A stretch of DNA of 64,000 bases from Niveibacterium umoris (GTDB lineage: Bacteria > Pseudomonadota > Gammaproteobacteria > Burkholderiales > Rhodocyclaceae), in assembly GCF_014197015.1 (NCBI RefSeq), contig NZ_JACIET010000001.1, forward strand, positions 1,302,001 through 1,366,000, read 5' to 3'. How positions within the stretch are numbered: position 1 is the first letter of the stretch; each line of letters begins with the position of its first letter. The translations under genes were made by a program, and so were the position numbers. Below the pieces are notes generated by a model. That model was not told where the DNA came from. It made no database searches and was given only the letters and a program-made list of their open reading frames with translations. Positions 47,828 through 57,486 of the stretch are shown one piece after another.

Positions 47828-48146
47828 GCCAACGCAACACCATCGTGGCTGTGCTTGATGGTGGAAGCACGCCTTTTCTGTACCTCCGCGGCGCACCCCG
47901 CGAGGAGGTCGGATGCCGGTCGCAATCGAGCGAAGTCCGCTCGCAGAGTCGACCAACCCCCATACGGCCTGTCGTCCGCCCGTATGCCGAGCAGCCTTGT
48001 GTGCGCAGAGAGTCGCCCGAGGTCCATCAACATGAGTCTTGATGCGGAATCACCCGGCCTTCAAAGCAACACCCAGATCAAGCCTGCACGACCGCGTAAA
48101 CGGACCGAGGGCCTACAAGCAAACGCTTATAGGCCCTCGATTTTAT
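47828..48146. other. intergenic region with stem-loop
   Basis: 319 bases between the CcmI-like gene and tRNA-fMet. The only clear element is a 13-bp stem with one mismatch (48107-48119 with 48126-48138), followed by GATTTTATT on the plus strand, a likely terminator. Frames here end in translated tRNA sequence and are artefacts. Confidence 0.6.
48107..48138 (+). terminator. probable terminator of the multiheme locus
   Basis: GAGGGCCTACAAG pairs with CTTATAGGCCCTC (one mismatch, 6-base loop) and is followed by GATTTTATT. It is 280 bases past the CcmI-like gene and just outside the convergent tRNA-fMet. Confidence 0.6.
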
Positions 48147-48223
48147 TGGTTGCGGGGACAGGATTTGAACCTGTGACCTTCGGGTTATGAGCCCGACGAG
48201 CTGCCAGACTGCTCCACCCCGCG
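48147..48223 (-). tRNA. initiator tRNA-fMet (CAT)
   Basis: 77 bases with encoded CCA. Acceptor CGCGGGG faces CCCCGCA, leaving the C1-A72 mismatch diagnostic of initiator tRNA. The anticodon stem TCGGG/CCCGA has the three G-C pairs next to loop CTCATAA, anticodon CAT. The T arm is ACAGG-TTCAAAT-CCTGT. Confidence 0.96.
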
Positions 48224-48281
48224 TCAGAGAAGAAAGATTATGGTTTAAAAGAACTGCAATGTCAAGCCAAAATCTGAAATT

Positions 48282-48357
48282 TGGTGCCGACAGTAGGACT
48301 TGAACCCACGACCTTCGGTTTACAAAACCGCTGCTCTACCAACTGAGCTATGCCGGC
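48282..48357 (-). tRNA. tRNA-Thr (TGT)
   Basis: 76 bases with encoded CCA. Acceptor GCCGGCA pairs with TGTCGGC, D stem GCTC/GAGC, anticodon loop TTTGTAA gives TGT, and T arm GTGGG-TTCAAGT-CCTAC. The outermost anticodon-stem pair is G-A, the rest pair. It is transcribed before tRNA-fMet, 58 bases away. Confidence 0.96.
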
Positions 48358-48467
48358 GACGGAGCCGGCGGATTATACAGATTTGAAGTGCCCGCGCCAG
48401 CGCGCTCGTGCTATCTTTTTCCGACGCACACTTTCGCCTTCATGGCAGCACCGGAAAACGCACATCG

Positions 48468-49973
48468 ATGACGCGCCAGGCACTACGAGTCTTGCTGGTT
48501 GAAGACAATGAAGACGACGCGATCCTGCTGGTATCGCGCTTGCGCCGTGCCGGCTACGAGGTGATGTCGGAGCGCGTCGACACGCCACAGTCGCTCGATG
48601 CCGCGCTCACGCGTGGCGGCTGGGACCTGATTCTGTCCGACTACAAGATCCCCGGTTTTTCGGGGATTGCAGCGCTCGAGCTGGTGCAGTCGCGCAAGAT
48701 CGATGTGCCCTTCTTCATCATATCGGGAACAATCGACGATGAAACCGCGTCGGCCGTCATGCGCGCCGGCGCGCAGGACTATCTGAGCAAGGATCGCCTT
48801 GACCGCCTGATCCCCGCGGTGGAGCGGGAACTGCGCGAGGCGCGCATGCGTACCGAACGCTTGGCCGCGATCGAGGCAGCGCGTGACCATGAGGCCCGCC
48901 TTGCGGCGCTTGCGGCAAACATTCCCGGCGCGGCATTTCAGTTGCGACGCGCAACGAGCGGTGCGATCGAGATTGACTATCTGAGCGAAGGCGCCCTGCT
49001 GCTCTTCGAGGTTCCCCTCGACGAATTGCTCGGCGAAGGCGAACGCCTGCTCGGCATGATCCTTCCGGACGATCGCACGCGCTTTGATAACAAGCTCACG
49101 GACTGTTCGGAACGTTCGGCCACCTTGAACTGGGAGGGTCGCATCCGCGTGCCGGGTCGCGACACGAAGTGGATCAACGTTCGCGCAACACCGACCGCGC
49201 TGGCCGACGGCACCACACGCTGGGAAGGCGTGATGTGGAACATCACGCTCAGCAAACAAGCGCAGGCCGAGCTGTCGGAATCCCGCGCGCAACTGGCGGA
49301 ACTCTCGAACCACCTGCAAAGCGTCAAGGAAGACGAACGCGAGCGCATCGCCCGCGACATCCACGACGTGCTGGGCGGGCTGCTGGTGGGGATCAAGATC
49401 GAGCTCTCGCTGCTCGCCACACGCCTGGAAGCCGACCCGGCACACGGCGCACGCGCCAAACGCATCGCCGATCTGGTCGACGATGCCATCACTACAGCGG
49501 GCCGCGTCGCGCGTGAGCTGCGCCCCGGCATCCTGAAGGAATTCGGCCTCGCCGCCGCGATCGAAAGCCACGCGGAAGACTTCGCGCAACGCACCGGGCT
49601 GAAGTGCAATGTATTGTGTGCCGACCACGACATCGAATGCGCAGAGGAAGCGGAAATCGCGATCTTCCGGATATTCCAGGAATCCCTGACCAATATCGCC
49701 AAGCACGCGCGCGCCAAGGAAGTGACGGTGCGCCTGATGCAGGAAGGTGACGAGGTCGTACTGCAAGTCACCGATGACGGCGTAGGCATTCGCAGCGCCG
49801 ATCTCGCCAAACCCCGCTCTTTCGGCCTGCGCGGCATGCGGGAACGCGTGGCGAGCCTTGGCGGCAGTGTCGATATCACTGCTGTGCCCCCCCACGGTAC
49901 GCAAATACTGCTGCGCGCCCCGATTGCCCAACCGACCCACCTGCCCCCCTCACTGGAAAGCACCCGAGGCTGA
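48468..49973 (+). CDS. hybrid sensor histidine kinase, NarX-type
   Basis: 501 residues with an inverted order: an N-terminal receiver domain (LLVEDNEDDA, phospho-Asp in LILSDYKIPG, residues about 8-125), a PAS-like domain (about 150-270), a HisKA_3 helix with the phospho-His in RERIARDIHDVLGG, and a HATPase domain (IFQESLTNIAKHARA, VTDDGVGI, FGLRGMRERV). No membrane segment is seen, so the cue is cytoplasmic or relayed by another kinase. The response regulator starts 2 bases later. Confidence 0.93.
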   Translation: MTRQALRVLLVEDNEDDAILLVSRLRRAGYEVMSERVDTPQSLDAALTRGGWDLILSDYKIPGFSGIAALELVQSRKIDVPFFIISGTIDDETASAVMRAGAQDYLSKDRLDRLIPAVERELREARMRTERLAAIEAARDHEARLAALAANIPGAAFQLRRATSGAIEIDYLSEGALLLFEVPLDELLGEGERLLGMILPDDRTRFDNKLTDCSERSATLNWEGRIRVPGRDTKWINVRATPTALADGTTRWEGVMWNITLSKQAQAELSESRAQLAELSNHLQSVKEDERERIARDIHDVLGGLLVGIKIELSLLATRLEADPAHGARAKRIADLVDDAITTAGRVARELRPGILKEFGLAAAIESHAEDFAQRTGLKCNVLCADHDIECAEEAEIAIFRIFQESLTNIAKHARAKEVTVRLMQEGDEVVLQVTDDGVGIRSADLAKPRSFGLRGMRERVASLGGSVDITAVPPHGTQILLRAPIAQPTHLPPSLESTRG

Positions 49974-49975
49974 CG

Positions 49976-50617
49976 ATGAACGCTCCGACAATCCGCGTAC
50001 TCATTGCAGACGACCACGCTATCGTGCGCCAGGGCCTGCGGGCGATTCTTTCCGACACCAGCGACATGGTGGTCGCCGGCGAAGCCGAGAACGGCATCCG
50101 CGCGCTGCAATTGCTCCGCGACGGCAGTTGGGATGTGGTGCTGATGGATGTGAACATGCCCGACCGCAACGGCATCGACACCCTGAAACTGGTGAAGAAG
50201 GAATTCCCCAAACTGCCGGTGCTGATGCTTTCCATGCATCCTGAGGAGCAGTACGCCGTGCGCGCCTTGAAGGCCGGCGCCTCAGGCTACCTGTCCAAAC
50301 AGAGCGCACCGGAACAACTGGTGCTGGCGATCCGCCAGGTGGCATCCGGCAAGAAATACGTCAGCGCCGAGGTGGCGGAACAGTTGGCAACCGCCATAAC
50401 CGAAGACGATCGCGCACCACACGAAAGGCTCTCCGATCGCGAATACCAGACGCTGTGCATGATCGCGTCCGGCAAGACGCTGACGCAGATTGGCGAGGAA
50501 CTCAATCTCAGCGTCAAGACGGTGTCGGTGTATCGCGCCCGCTTGCTTGAGAAGATGAAGCTCAAGAACAACGCGGAACTGACGCATTACGGCCTCAAGC
50601 ACGGTCTGGTCGAATAG
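49976..50617 (+). CDS. NarL/LuxR-type response regulator
   Basis: 213 residues. Receiver domain with VLIADDHAIVRQGLRAIL, phospho-Asp in VVLMDVNMPDRNG and Lys in GYLSKQSA, then a LuxR helix-turn-helix (LSDREYQTLCMIASGKTL, EELNLSVKTVSVYRARLLEKM). It is the expected partner of the kinase just upstream and should be a DNA-binding regulator. Its targets are unknown; the diguanylate cyclase that follows is a candidate. Confidence 0.94.
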   Translation: MNAPTIRVLIADDHAIVRQGLRAILSDTSDMVVAGEAENGIRALQLLRDGSWDVVLMDVNMPDRNGIDTLKLVKKEFPKLPVLMLSMHPEEQYAVRALKAGASGYLSKQSAPEQLVLAIRQVASGKKYVSAEVAEQLATAITEDDRAPHERLSDREYQTLCMIASGKTLTQIGEELNLSVKTVSVYRARLLEKMKLKNNAELTHYGLKHGLVE

Positions 50618-50684
50618 ACGGCGCTCAAGATGGGCGAGCGAATGCCGTAGGCAATCCTGTACCGCGAATCCATCCGGGTAAGCC

Positions 50685-52511
50685 ATGAACCAGCCCACGC
50701 AAAGTCCGTCCGACATCGCCCGCGAGGTGCTCAAGCGCCTCGCCGTCAGCCGTGTTCCGCCGACGCCGGACAATTTCCGCTCGATCTACCACCAGATCGC
50801 CGGAACGCAGCCGGAAGAGACCTTCCCCACGCGTGAGTTCAAGAGCTTCTCGGCCGAACTGCCACGCGATCGGCCGGAGCAACTGCGGCTCGCCAGGCGT
50901 TTTGAAGGCGCGGTCGCGGAAGGCAACTGGGAGAGCTTCCACACGCGGATGCTGCAGTTGTTCCAGGAGATCACCGAAGAAACGCTGCCCTGGGGCAGCC
51001 TGATCCGCGATCTGCTCGCGCAACTGGAGCGGCGCCACGCCAACCTCACCCCAAAACGCAAGGCCGAAGCGCTCGACCACGTGCTCGGCGCCAGCCAGGC
51101 TGATCCGCAACAACTCTTCAACCGGCTGCAGGGCCTGATTCGCGGTTGGGCCGGCGAGGCAACGGCCGAAACCATCGTGCTGGTCGACACGCCACCTGAC
51201 GCAGCCGAAACAACGGCTGTGGGGGCACCCGCCCCCGCTACATCGGAAGCCGAGGCCGCGCCGGTGAGCAGCGCGCGCAGCGAGGCAAGCCCGCTGAAAG
51301 GTTCGATCAGCGACAGTCTCGAAGTCCGCTCGCTGATCGCCCAGGTGCTCGAAGAAGCCATCGGCGGCCTGCTGATCGAGACGCCCGAGCTGAGCACGCT
51401 CGCGACGCAACTCGCCAATGAATTGCGCCAACCGAGCGCCCGCTTCGACACCGCCGGCTTCACCGAGCGCCTGCGCGGCTTCGCCTATAAGGTCGAATGG
51501 GTGGTGCGCGATCAGGCAGGTATCCGTCAGGCGCTGCTGCGCCTGTTGCAGTTGATCATCGAGAACATCAGCGACCTGGTCGCGGACGACAGCTGGGTGC
51601 ATGGCCAGGTGGAAGGCGTGCTCAAGGTCACCGCAGGCCCGCTCGACCGCGACGCCATCGACGAGCTCGGCAAGCGCCTGCGCGACGTAATCCTCAAACA
51701 GGGCGTTCTCAAGAAAAGTCTGGTCGACGCGCAGGAGCGCCTCAAGGCGATGCTGTCGGGATTTGTCGATCACCTGTCGGATTTCTACGCGACCACCGGC
51801 GGCTATCGCGACCGCATGGAGCACTGCGCAGAGCAGGTCGCGCAGGCGCAGTCGATCGGCGAACTCGCCTCGGTGGTGGACGAGATCATCCAGGAGACGC
51901 GCAACATCCAGATCCGCGCCGAAAACTCGCAGAGCGAACTCAACACGCTCAAGCAGAAAGCCGACGCGGCCAATGCCGAGGTGCAGCGGCTGCAGAAGGA
52001 ACTCGACGATGCTAGTGATCTGGTGAGGCACGACCCGCTCACTGGCGCGCTGAACCGCAAGGGTCTCGACGAGACGCTGGACCGTGAAGTCGGCCGCGCT
52101 GAACGCAGTGGCAAGCCCCTGTGTCTGGCGCTGATCGACGTGGACAATTTCAAGCAGCTGAACGACTCGCTCGGGCACACGGCCGGCGACGAAGCCCTGG
52201 TGCACCTTGCGCGGGTCATTGGCGACACGATCCGTCCGCAAGACTCGGTGGCCCGTTACGGTGGCGAGGAATTCATCGTCGTCTTGCCCGACACTGATCT
52301 CGAATCCGCGGTGGGCGTCATCCAGCGACTGCAGCGCGAACTGACCAAACGCTTCTTCCTGCACGACAACAGCAAGCGTCTGATCACCTTCAGCGCCGGC
52401 GTCAGCCAGCTCGATCCCAAGCAACCCGCAAAACGGACGATCGATCGCGCGGACGAAGCCATGTACCGCGCCAAACGCGCCGGCAAGAACCGGGTGGAGG
52501 CGGCGCGTTAG
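50685..52511 (+). CDS. diguanylate cyclase, long N-terminal region
   Basis: 608 residues. The first 430 are mostly helical with no recognised domain (EVLKRLAVSRVPPTPDNFRS at the start resembles the N-region of other GGDEF proteins). The C-terminal GGDEF domain is intact: DPLTGALNRKGLDE, ALIDVDNFKQLNDSLGH, RYGGEEF, with an RxxD site (RPQD) five residues before GGEEF. Predicted to be soluble. A coiled coil (about 405-440) precedes the cyclase domain. It has its own terminator. Confidence 0.93.
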   Translation: MNQPTQSPSDIAREVLKRLAVSRVPPTPDNFRSIYHQIAGTQPEETFPTREFKSFSAELPRDRPEQLRLARRFEGAVAEGNWESFHTRMLQLFQEITEETLPWGSLIRDLLAQLERRHANLTPKRKAEALDHVLGASQADPQQLFNRLQGLIRGWAGEATAETIVLVDTPPDAAETTAVGAPAPATSEAEAAPVSSARSEASPLKGSISDSLEVRSLIAQVLEEAIGGLLIETPELSTLATQLANELRQPSARFDTAGFTERLRGFAYKVEWVVRDQAGIRQALLRLLQLIIENISDLVADDSWVHGQVEGVLKVTAGPLDRDAIDELGKRLRDVILKQGVLKKSLVDAQERLKAMLSGFVDHLSDFYATTGGYRDRMEHCAEQVAQAQSIGELASVVDEIIQETRNIQIRAENSQSELNTLKQKADAANAEVQRLQKELDDASDLVRHDPLTGALNRKGLDETLDREVGRAERSGKPLCLALIDVDNFKQLNDSLGHTAGDEALVHLARVIGDTIRPQDSVARYGGEEFIVVLPDTDLESAVGVIQRLQRELTKRFFLHDNSKRLITFSAGVSQLDPKQPAKRTIDRADEAMYRAKRAGKNRVEAAR

Positions 52512-52519
52512 CGCATTCG

Positions 52520-52539
52520 CCTGTCGACGACAGGTTTTT
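52520..52539 (+). terminator. terminator of diguanylate cyclase gene
   Basis: CCTGTC-GAC-GACAGG, a 6-bp stem with 3-base loop, followed by TTTTT, 8 bases after the stop. Confidence 0.8.
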
Positions 52540-52553
52540 CGCGCGCCGCGTGT

Positions 52554-53600
52554 TCAGTCCAGCAGGTCCCAGCTCACCGGCGTGCCGCGCGGAATGTCGC
52601 GCGCTGCGCGCCGGCCCAGTACCTGCGGCAGATGGCCCGGCAGCAGACCGAGCCCTGGCCGGATCGCGCGCACCGTCGCCGCGGTCAGACGTTCGCCTGC
52701 CGCCACATCCTCGACCACATACAGACTGCGGCGGAACTTCACCGAATCGGCCTCACGTTCGCCCGGGCCGTAGTGCACTGCGCCGAGCGAAGCCCTCGCC
52801 CGCTCGCATTCGGCCATCAGCTGACGCACCTCGGCGGGTTCAAGCGAAAACGCGCTATCCACGCCACCTTCCGCGCGCGACAAGGTCACATGCTTCTCGA
52901 TCACGGTCGCGCCCATGGCCACCGCGGCAATGGCCGCACCGATGCCGAGCGTGTGGTCCGACAGCCCGACCTCGCAGCCAAATGCCTCCCGCATGTGCGG
53001 CAGCGTGCGCAGGTGGCTCTCTTCCGGCGGCGCCGGGTAACTGCTGGTGCATTTGAGCAGCACCAGATCGCGACACCCCGCATCGCGGGCCGCCTCAACC
53101 GCCTCCCCGATCTCGCGCAGCGTCGCCATGCCGGTGGACATGATGATCGGCTTGCCGGTGGCGGCGACCTTGCGAATCAGCGGCAAATCGACGTTTTCGA
53201 ACGACGCCACCTTGTAGCAGGGCACGTCGAGCGTTTCGAGAAAGTCGACCGCCGTCGCATCGAAGGGCGTCGAGAATGCCAACATGCCGCGCGAACGTGC
53301 CCGTTCGAACAGCGGTTTGTGCCAAGCGCAGGGCGTGTGCGCTTCGTGGTACAGATCGTAAAGCGTGCGGCCCTTCCACAGGTTCTCCGCATCGGTAATC
53401 AGGAATTCGCGTTCGGCGATGTCCAGCGTCATCGTGTCCGCGGTGTACGTCTGCAACTTCAGCGCATGCGCACCCGCTTCCGCCATCGCATCGACAATCG
53501 CCAGCGCACGATCGAGCGAACCGCCGTGGTTGCCGCTCATCTCGGCGATGAAGAAGGGAGTCGAGTCCAACCCGACCCGGATATGCCCGATCTGAATCAT
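52554..53600 (-). CDS. pseI: pseudaminic acid synthase
   Basis: Condenses 6-deoxy-AltdiNAc with phosphoenolpyruvate to give pseudaminic acid, a nine-carbon sugar used on flagellins and surface glycans. 348 residues: NeuB barrel with FFIAEMSGNHGGSLDRAL, ALKLQTYTADTMTLD, LYDLYHEAHTPCAWH (PseI rather than NeuB type), VGLSDHTLGIGAAIAAVAMG and VIEKHVTLSRAEGG, then a C-terminal SAF domain (RRSLYVVEDVAAGERLTAATVRAIRPG). The start at 53600 (MIQIGHIRVG) fits the family; an upstream ATG exists. The other pse genes are not in the window. It faces away from the island that follows. Confidence 0.92.
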   Translation of the reverse strand: MIQIGHIRVGLDSTPFFIAEMSGNHGGSLDRALAIVDAMAEAGAHALKLQTYTADTMTLDIAEREFLITDAENLWKGRTLYDLYHEAHTPCAWHKPLFERARSRGMLAFSTPFDATAVDFLETLDVPCYKVASFENVDLPLIRKVAATGKPIIMSTGMATLREIGEAVEAARDAGCRDLVLLKCTSSYPAPPEESHLRTLPHMREAFGCEVGLSDHTLGIGAAIAAVAMGATVIEKHVTLSRAEGGVDSAFSLEPAEVRQLMAECERARASLGAVHYGPGEREADSVKFRRSLYVVEDVAAGERLTAATVRAIRPGLGLLPGHLPQVLGRRAARDIPRGTPVSWDLLD

Positions 53601-53790
53601 GAAAATGCTCCCGGCGTTGCGATGACGCGGCGTTCCAAGGATCATCTTGCACGCCCGACCGGCGCAAGGTTAGCAATAAATGACGGGGTTTCCCGCGTCT
53701 TATCCGCCCACCACTTGCGCACCGTCGCGGCATCATCCACTTCGTAATGCTGCGCCCGGCACACGCTGGCGGCGCACACAGGACACGCGC

Positions 53791-54030
53791 ATGAGCAATC
53801 TGGACCAACTCCGACAGACCTTCAGCGACGCGCTGGCGATTCCGCCCGATCAGGTGGTGAACGACCTGCGCTTCAACAGCATCCCGCAGTGGGATTCGGT
53901 GGCCCACATGGCACTCGTGGCCGCGATCGAATCTGCCTTCGACATCATGCTCGACACCGACGACGTGATCGACATGTCCAGCTTCGCCAAAGCGCAAGAG
54001 ATCGTGCGCAAGTACAACGTCGCGCTCTGA
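53791..54030 (+). CDS. acyl carrier protein
   Basis: 79 residues with the phosphopantetheine site Ser in QWDSVAHMALV and a final helix IVRKYNVAL. The consensus DSL is DSV here. It is the first gene of the rightward island and starts 190 bases from pseI. AGGA precedes the ATG. It probably tethers an acyl or sugar-acyl intermediate for the pathway. It is not the housekeeping AcpP. Confidence 0.88.
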   Translation: MSNLDQLRQTFSDALAIPPDQVVNDLRFNSIPQWDSVAHMALVAAIESAFDIMLDTDDVIDMSSFAKAQEIVRKYNVAL

Positions 54031-54034
54031 CTGA

Positions 54035-55387
54035 ATGACGCCCAGGCCACGCACCCTCTTCGTGATCCATCGCTTTGACACCAAGTCGCTGGCGGACTCG
54101 GCGGGTGTACTTGAGGTCATGCGGCCGATGCTCGCATCTGGCCTGCTTGGCGAACACCGGCTTGTCTCCCTTGGGTGTGACACGGAGGACTACCGCCGTC
54201 TGCTCAAAAAACGGCTCGCCGACGTCGGATCGCAGGCCGACGGCGCTCCTGTCGTGGTGTACGGGGCCGGCGCGCACACCCGGCAGTTCTGGCCCGAGTT
54301 GCGGCATCTCAATGTCGTCGCGGTCGCGGACCGGGACGAGACCCTGCATGGCACTCTGTGCGTTGGACTGCCCGTCATCTCTCCGGCGCTGGTGGCAAGC
54401 CACGCGCGGCATGTGGTGATATCCAGCCGTGCCTACGAATCAGCCATCGAGCGCGAACTCGGCGCCCTGCACGGTGATGCGATCACCATCCACCCACTTT
54501 ATGGCAGCAATCCCGACGGCGAACTTCGCCATGTCTGGGAAACGGAGATCCTCGACACGGTAAAGGATTTCCAGCCCGACTTGCTGGTCTACACCCCGGT
54601 GCATCCGCACGAGAACCTTCAGCCGTGGCTGTTCGAAGCAGCGCGAAAAGCGCAGCCAGCGCTCAAGATCCTCACGCTGTGGTGGGACTATGACGAAGCC
54701 GCGGAGCAGTCGAGCTACCTCGACTACGAACGAGACAGTCTGCTCTGGGCGGATCTCGTGATCGAGAACTCGAACGGAACGCGTCTGCAACGGATGGCGG
54801 CAGGCGCTCCGCCCTACGAACACCACCGTCACTGCGAACGCGTGATCTTTCACCCTACGCCGTTCGATCCGGCCCTCTTCTACCCGCAACCGGACGTCCC
54901 GCCCCTGTACGACATCGCGCTGTTCGGAAGCTCGGTCGGGCGTCGACGCTTCTGGATCGACGCGCTCAAGGCGCGATACGGCGAGCGTTTTCATCATCTG
55001 GGCGGCGTGTACGAACCGAATCGCCCGCCACTGCCTATCGCCGACTATGCCTTCGCGCTACGGCACACCAGGATCTGCATCAACACGCAGACCTACCCGT
55101 TCCGCAGCCAGTGCAAGGGCAAGGTCAGGGAAGCTCTCGGCTGCGGCGTGCTGCTGCTTGAAGAAGACAACCCCGAGACGCGACTGCTGCTCGCACCCGG
55201 CGAGGGCATTGACTACTTCAGCGACGTCGAAAGCCTGTTCGCGCTGATCGATCGCTATCTGGAGCACGATGACGAACGCCGATCCGTCGTCGAGCGCGGG
55301 CAGCAGGTGTGGGCTGAACGGATGAACCCCGGCACCTGGACGGCTAAGGTGCTGGCCCGCCTGGGGTTGAGTGGAGCCAGGCCATGA
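54035..55387 (+). CDS. glycosyltransferase-like protein with Rossmann N-domain
   Basis: 450 residues. An N-terminal region includes VVVYGAGAHTRQFWPEL, resembling the nucleotide-binding part of PglD-like or sugar-modifying proteins. A C-terminal part resembles GT-B 'Glyco_trans_1_2/CgeB' proteins: YDIALFGSSVGRRRFWIDAL, ICINTQTYPFRSQCKGKV and REALGCGVLLLEE. Soluble. It begins 4 bases after the ACP stop, and its stop overlaps the next start. Donor and acceptor are unknown. Confidence 0.75.
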   Translation: MTPRPRTLFVIHRFDTKSLADSAGVLEVMRPMLASGLLGEHRLVSLGCDTEDYRRLLKKRLADVGSQADGAPVVVYGAGAHTRQFWPELRHLNVVAVADRDETLHGTLCVGLPVISPALVASHARHVVISSRAYESAIERELGALHGDAITIHPLYGSNPDGELRHVWETEILDTVKDFQPDLLVYTPVHPHENLQPWLFEAARKAQPALKILTLWWDYDEAAEQSSYLDYERDSLLWADLVIENSNGTRLQRMAAGAPPYEHHRHCERVIFHPTPFDPALFYPQPDVPPLYDIALFGSSVGRRRFWIDALKARYGERFHHLGGVYEPNRPPLPIADYAFALRHTRICINTQTYPFRSQCKGKVREALGCGVLLLEEDNPETRLLLAPGEGIDYFSDVESLFALIDRYLEHDDERRSVVERGQQVWAERMNPGTWTAKVLARLGLSGARP

Positions 55388-56385
55388 GCACCGCCATCAA
55401 GATCGTCTACGAGAATCACTGGAACTTCGGCATCCACCTGGCTGACACGCTCCCGCTCATCCGCTGCGGGCTGGAACTCGCCGGATTCCGTGCCGACATC
55501 GAGAAGCCGCTTTGCCCGGGTACGCTGAACATCGTCGTCGAGAACTTCGACGATAGCTTCGCGGATCGCCTGCTCGCAGCCGCTGACCATGGAACCCGGT
55601 TCATCATCGTCGCCACCGAGTTCATGACCGGTACGACTTTCAACGACTTCGGCAAGCCGGAGGATGTCGCGCCCGACAAGCACTACGACAACGTGCGTTA
55701 CTGGGAATCCCGCTACCGGAACTTCATGCGGGTCGCAGAACGCGCAGTGGCGGTGTGGCACCTCTCCGAACAGCAGGTTGGCGTCTATCAGGCCACCCTT
55801 CCCTGCCCGGTCGGATATCTGCCCCACGGCTACGTGGAGGCACTTCGACGTATCGCATTCCGCCCGGATGCGGCGCGGGACATCGACTTCCTCTTCACCG
55901 GCACCTTGACCCCGTATCGCAGGGAGATCCTCGACACCCTCGGCCGGCTCGGCTACGAGGTCAAGGCCGCACCGATGCTCACCGCCCATTTCCATCGCGA
56001 GGATCTGGTCGCGCGCACTCGCGTCGCGCTGAACCTGCGGCAGCACGCCGGCTGGATGCACCCGTCGAACAACCGCATCCATTACCACCTGAACAATGGC
56101 TCGCTGCTTCTGAGCGAGCAGTGTGCCGTAGCGTGCGATCTTGACCCGTTCGTGGCGCGCAGCGACCAGATTGTCGAAGCCGCGGTCGCGACCCTTGAAA
56201 GCGGCAGCTTCGGTACTCGCGGCGAGGCGGCACGACAATCGTTCGCCACAGCCCGCCCGATGGGCCCGTTGATGGCAGAACTGGTCAGGCAGACATTGCC
56301 GCGAGAACTCGTCGACGCACTTGCCCGGACGATCCAGCACGCAGATCCGGGCGCCCCGCCGTCCAACAGGGAGACGATGCAATGA
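55384..56385 (+). CDS. glycosyltransferase-like protein A of a paralogous pair
   Basis: 333 residues. Shared with the protein at 60979-61914 are FIIVATEFMTGTTFNDF, VWHLSEQQV, YLPHGY, FLFTGTLTPYRREIL, LNLRQHAGWMHPSNNRIHYH and SLLLSEQC. This is a GT-B-like architecture in which RQHA and SE motifs may bind the nucleotide sugar, but the exact family is not recognised. No signal peptide. It overlaps both neighbours by ATGA. Confidence 0.72.
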   Translation: MSTAIKIVYENHWNFGIHLADTLPLIRCGLELAGFRADIEKPLCPGTLNIVVENFDDSFADRLLAAADHGTRFIIVATEFMTGTTFNDFGKPEDVAPDKHYDNVRYWESRYRNFMRVAERAVAVWHLSEQQVGVYQATLPCPVGYLPHGYVEALRRIAFRPDAARDIDFLFTGTLTPYRREILDTLGRLGYEVKAAPMLTAHFHREDLVARTRVALNLRQHAGWMHPSNNRIHYHLNNGSLLLSEQCAVACDLDPFVARSDQIVEAAVATLESGSFGTRGEAARQSFATARPMGPLMAELVRQTLPRELVDALARTIQHADPGAPPSNRETMQ

Positions 56386-57461
56386 CCCTCGCCAGCCCGG
56401 AAGTCCTGGACATCGAGCCGATCCACACCTGCAACCTGCGTTGCAAGATGTGCCATGTCAGCACCGAAACGCTGACGAACGAACGGATCGACATCGATCA
56501 ACTTGAACGGAGCCTCGACGGCTGGGAAGGCGGATGGGCCTACGTCGGCAGCACCCATGAGCCGATGGCGCATCCGGAGTTCCCGAAACTCATCGAAGTG
56601 CTGGCGCGAAAGCGCGCCAGGATCGTGCTGACGACCAACGCGACGCTGGCCAAACCTGCCGCGTTGGAGGCACTCCGGGGCGCGGACGTCCGGAGGCTGT
56701 ACATCTCCTTTGACGGCGTGACACCCTCGGTGTACGAGTCTGTCAGACGCGGGGCCTCCTTCGACAAGGCACTCGAAGGCGCCATGCGACTCATTGACGC
56801 CTGCCGGGACGCGATCATCGCCGTCAACTACACGGTCATGGCCTCGACCCTGGCCGACACGCGTGCGGCTGCGGCGTTCTGGGAAGCGCGGGGAGTGCAC
56901 GGCGTCGGTTTCATTGTCGCGGTTCGCCGGAGCAACCACCCGGATGCGATCAGCGAGGTGCTTGCTGGCAGGCAGGCCGAGGTGACCTCGGCCATGGAAG
57001 ATGTGGCCGAAGACATCATCCGCAACGGCCGCGCGATCTTCGCCTCTTCTCCGGTCTTCTCGGAATCCTGGTTCCTTGAGCGCTATGCGGGCTATTGTGA
57101 CCCACCGGTGGTATTCAGCCATACGGGCGGCAAACGTCCGCTGAATGCGCGTACCGAGATCCTGACTGCCCCGCATCCCGAAATGCCGATCGCATGCAGT
57201 GCGCCATTTCGCGGCGCGAAGATCCGGTACAGCGGCGAAGTCGTGGTCTGCGACCGGGTCGTCATCGGCAACATCCACGACGCGCCTCTGCTCGAAATCT
57301 GGCGCAGCCCCGCTGCGGAATCGGTGCGGGCAACGGTACCAAGGCCCGGCAACGAACTCTGCGCATCCTGCGACTACTACAGGTTCTGCCTGCGCGCTGC
57401 GTCGATCAATCTGAAGGACGAGTCGGCCTACACATCGGAACGGGTTCGGCGTTCGGCTTGA
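56382..57461 (+). CDS. radical SAM protein with SPASM-like domain
   Basis: 359 residues. The N-terminal CX3CX2C motif is CNLRCKMC, binding the SAM-cleaving 4Fe-4S cluster. The barrel continues with GWAYVGSTHEPMAHPEFPK, LTTNATL and LYISFDGVTP. The C-terminus has Cys residues in AC, VVVCDR and LCASCDYYRFCLRA, a SPASM-type auxiliary cluster domain. It may modify a sugar or peptide in this island. The start overlaps the upstream stop. Confidence 0.9.
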   Translation: MTLASPEVLDIEPIHTCNLRCKMCHVSTETLTNERIDIDQLERSLDGWEGGWAYVGSTHEPMAHPEFPKLIEVLARKRARIVLTTNATLAKPAALEALRGADVRRLYISFDGVTPSVYESVRRGASFDKALEGAMRLIDACRDAIIAVNYTVMASTLADTRAAAAFWEARGVHGVGFIVAVRRSNHPDAISEVLAGRQAEVTSAMEDVAEDIIRNGRAIFASSPVFSESWFLERYAGYCDPPVVFSHTGGKRPLNARTEILTAPHPEMPIACSAPFRGAKIRYSGEVVVCDRVVIGNIHDAPLLEIWRSPAAESVRATVPRPGNELCASCDYYRFCLRAASINLKDESAYTSERVRRSA

Positions 57462-57486
57462 GACCGGGCCTGAACTTGCGTTTCCC

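Noticed and set aside
47855-48190. Plus-strand frame whose C-terminus reads AGTGFEPVTFGL
   Set aside because: Those residues are the translated antisense of tRNA-fMet, a well-known annotation artefact; the rest has no family resemblance.
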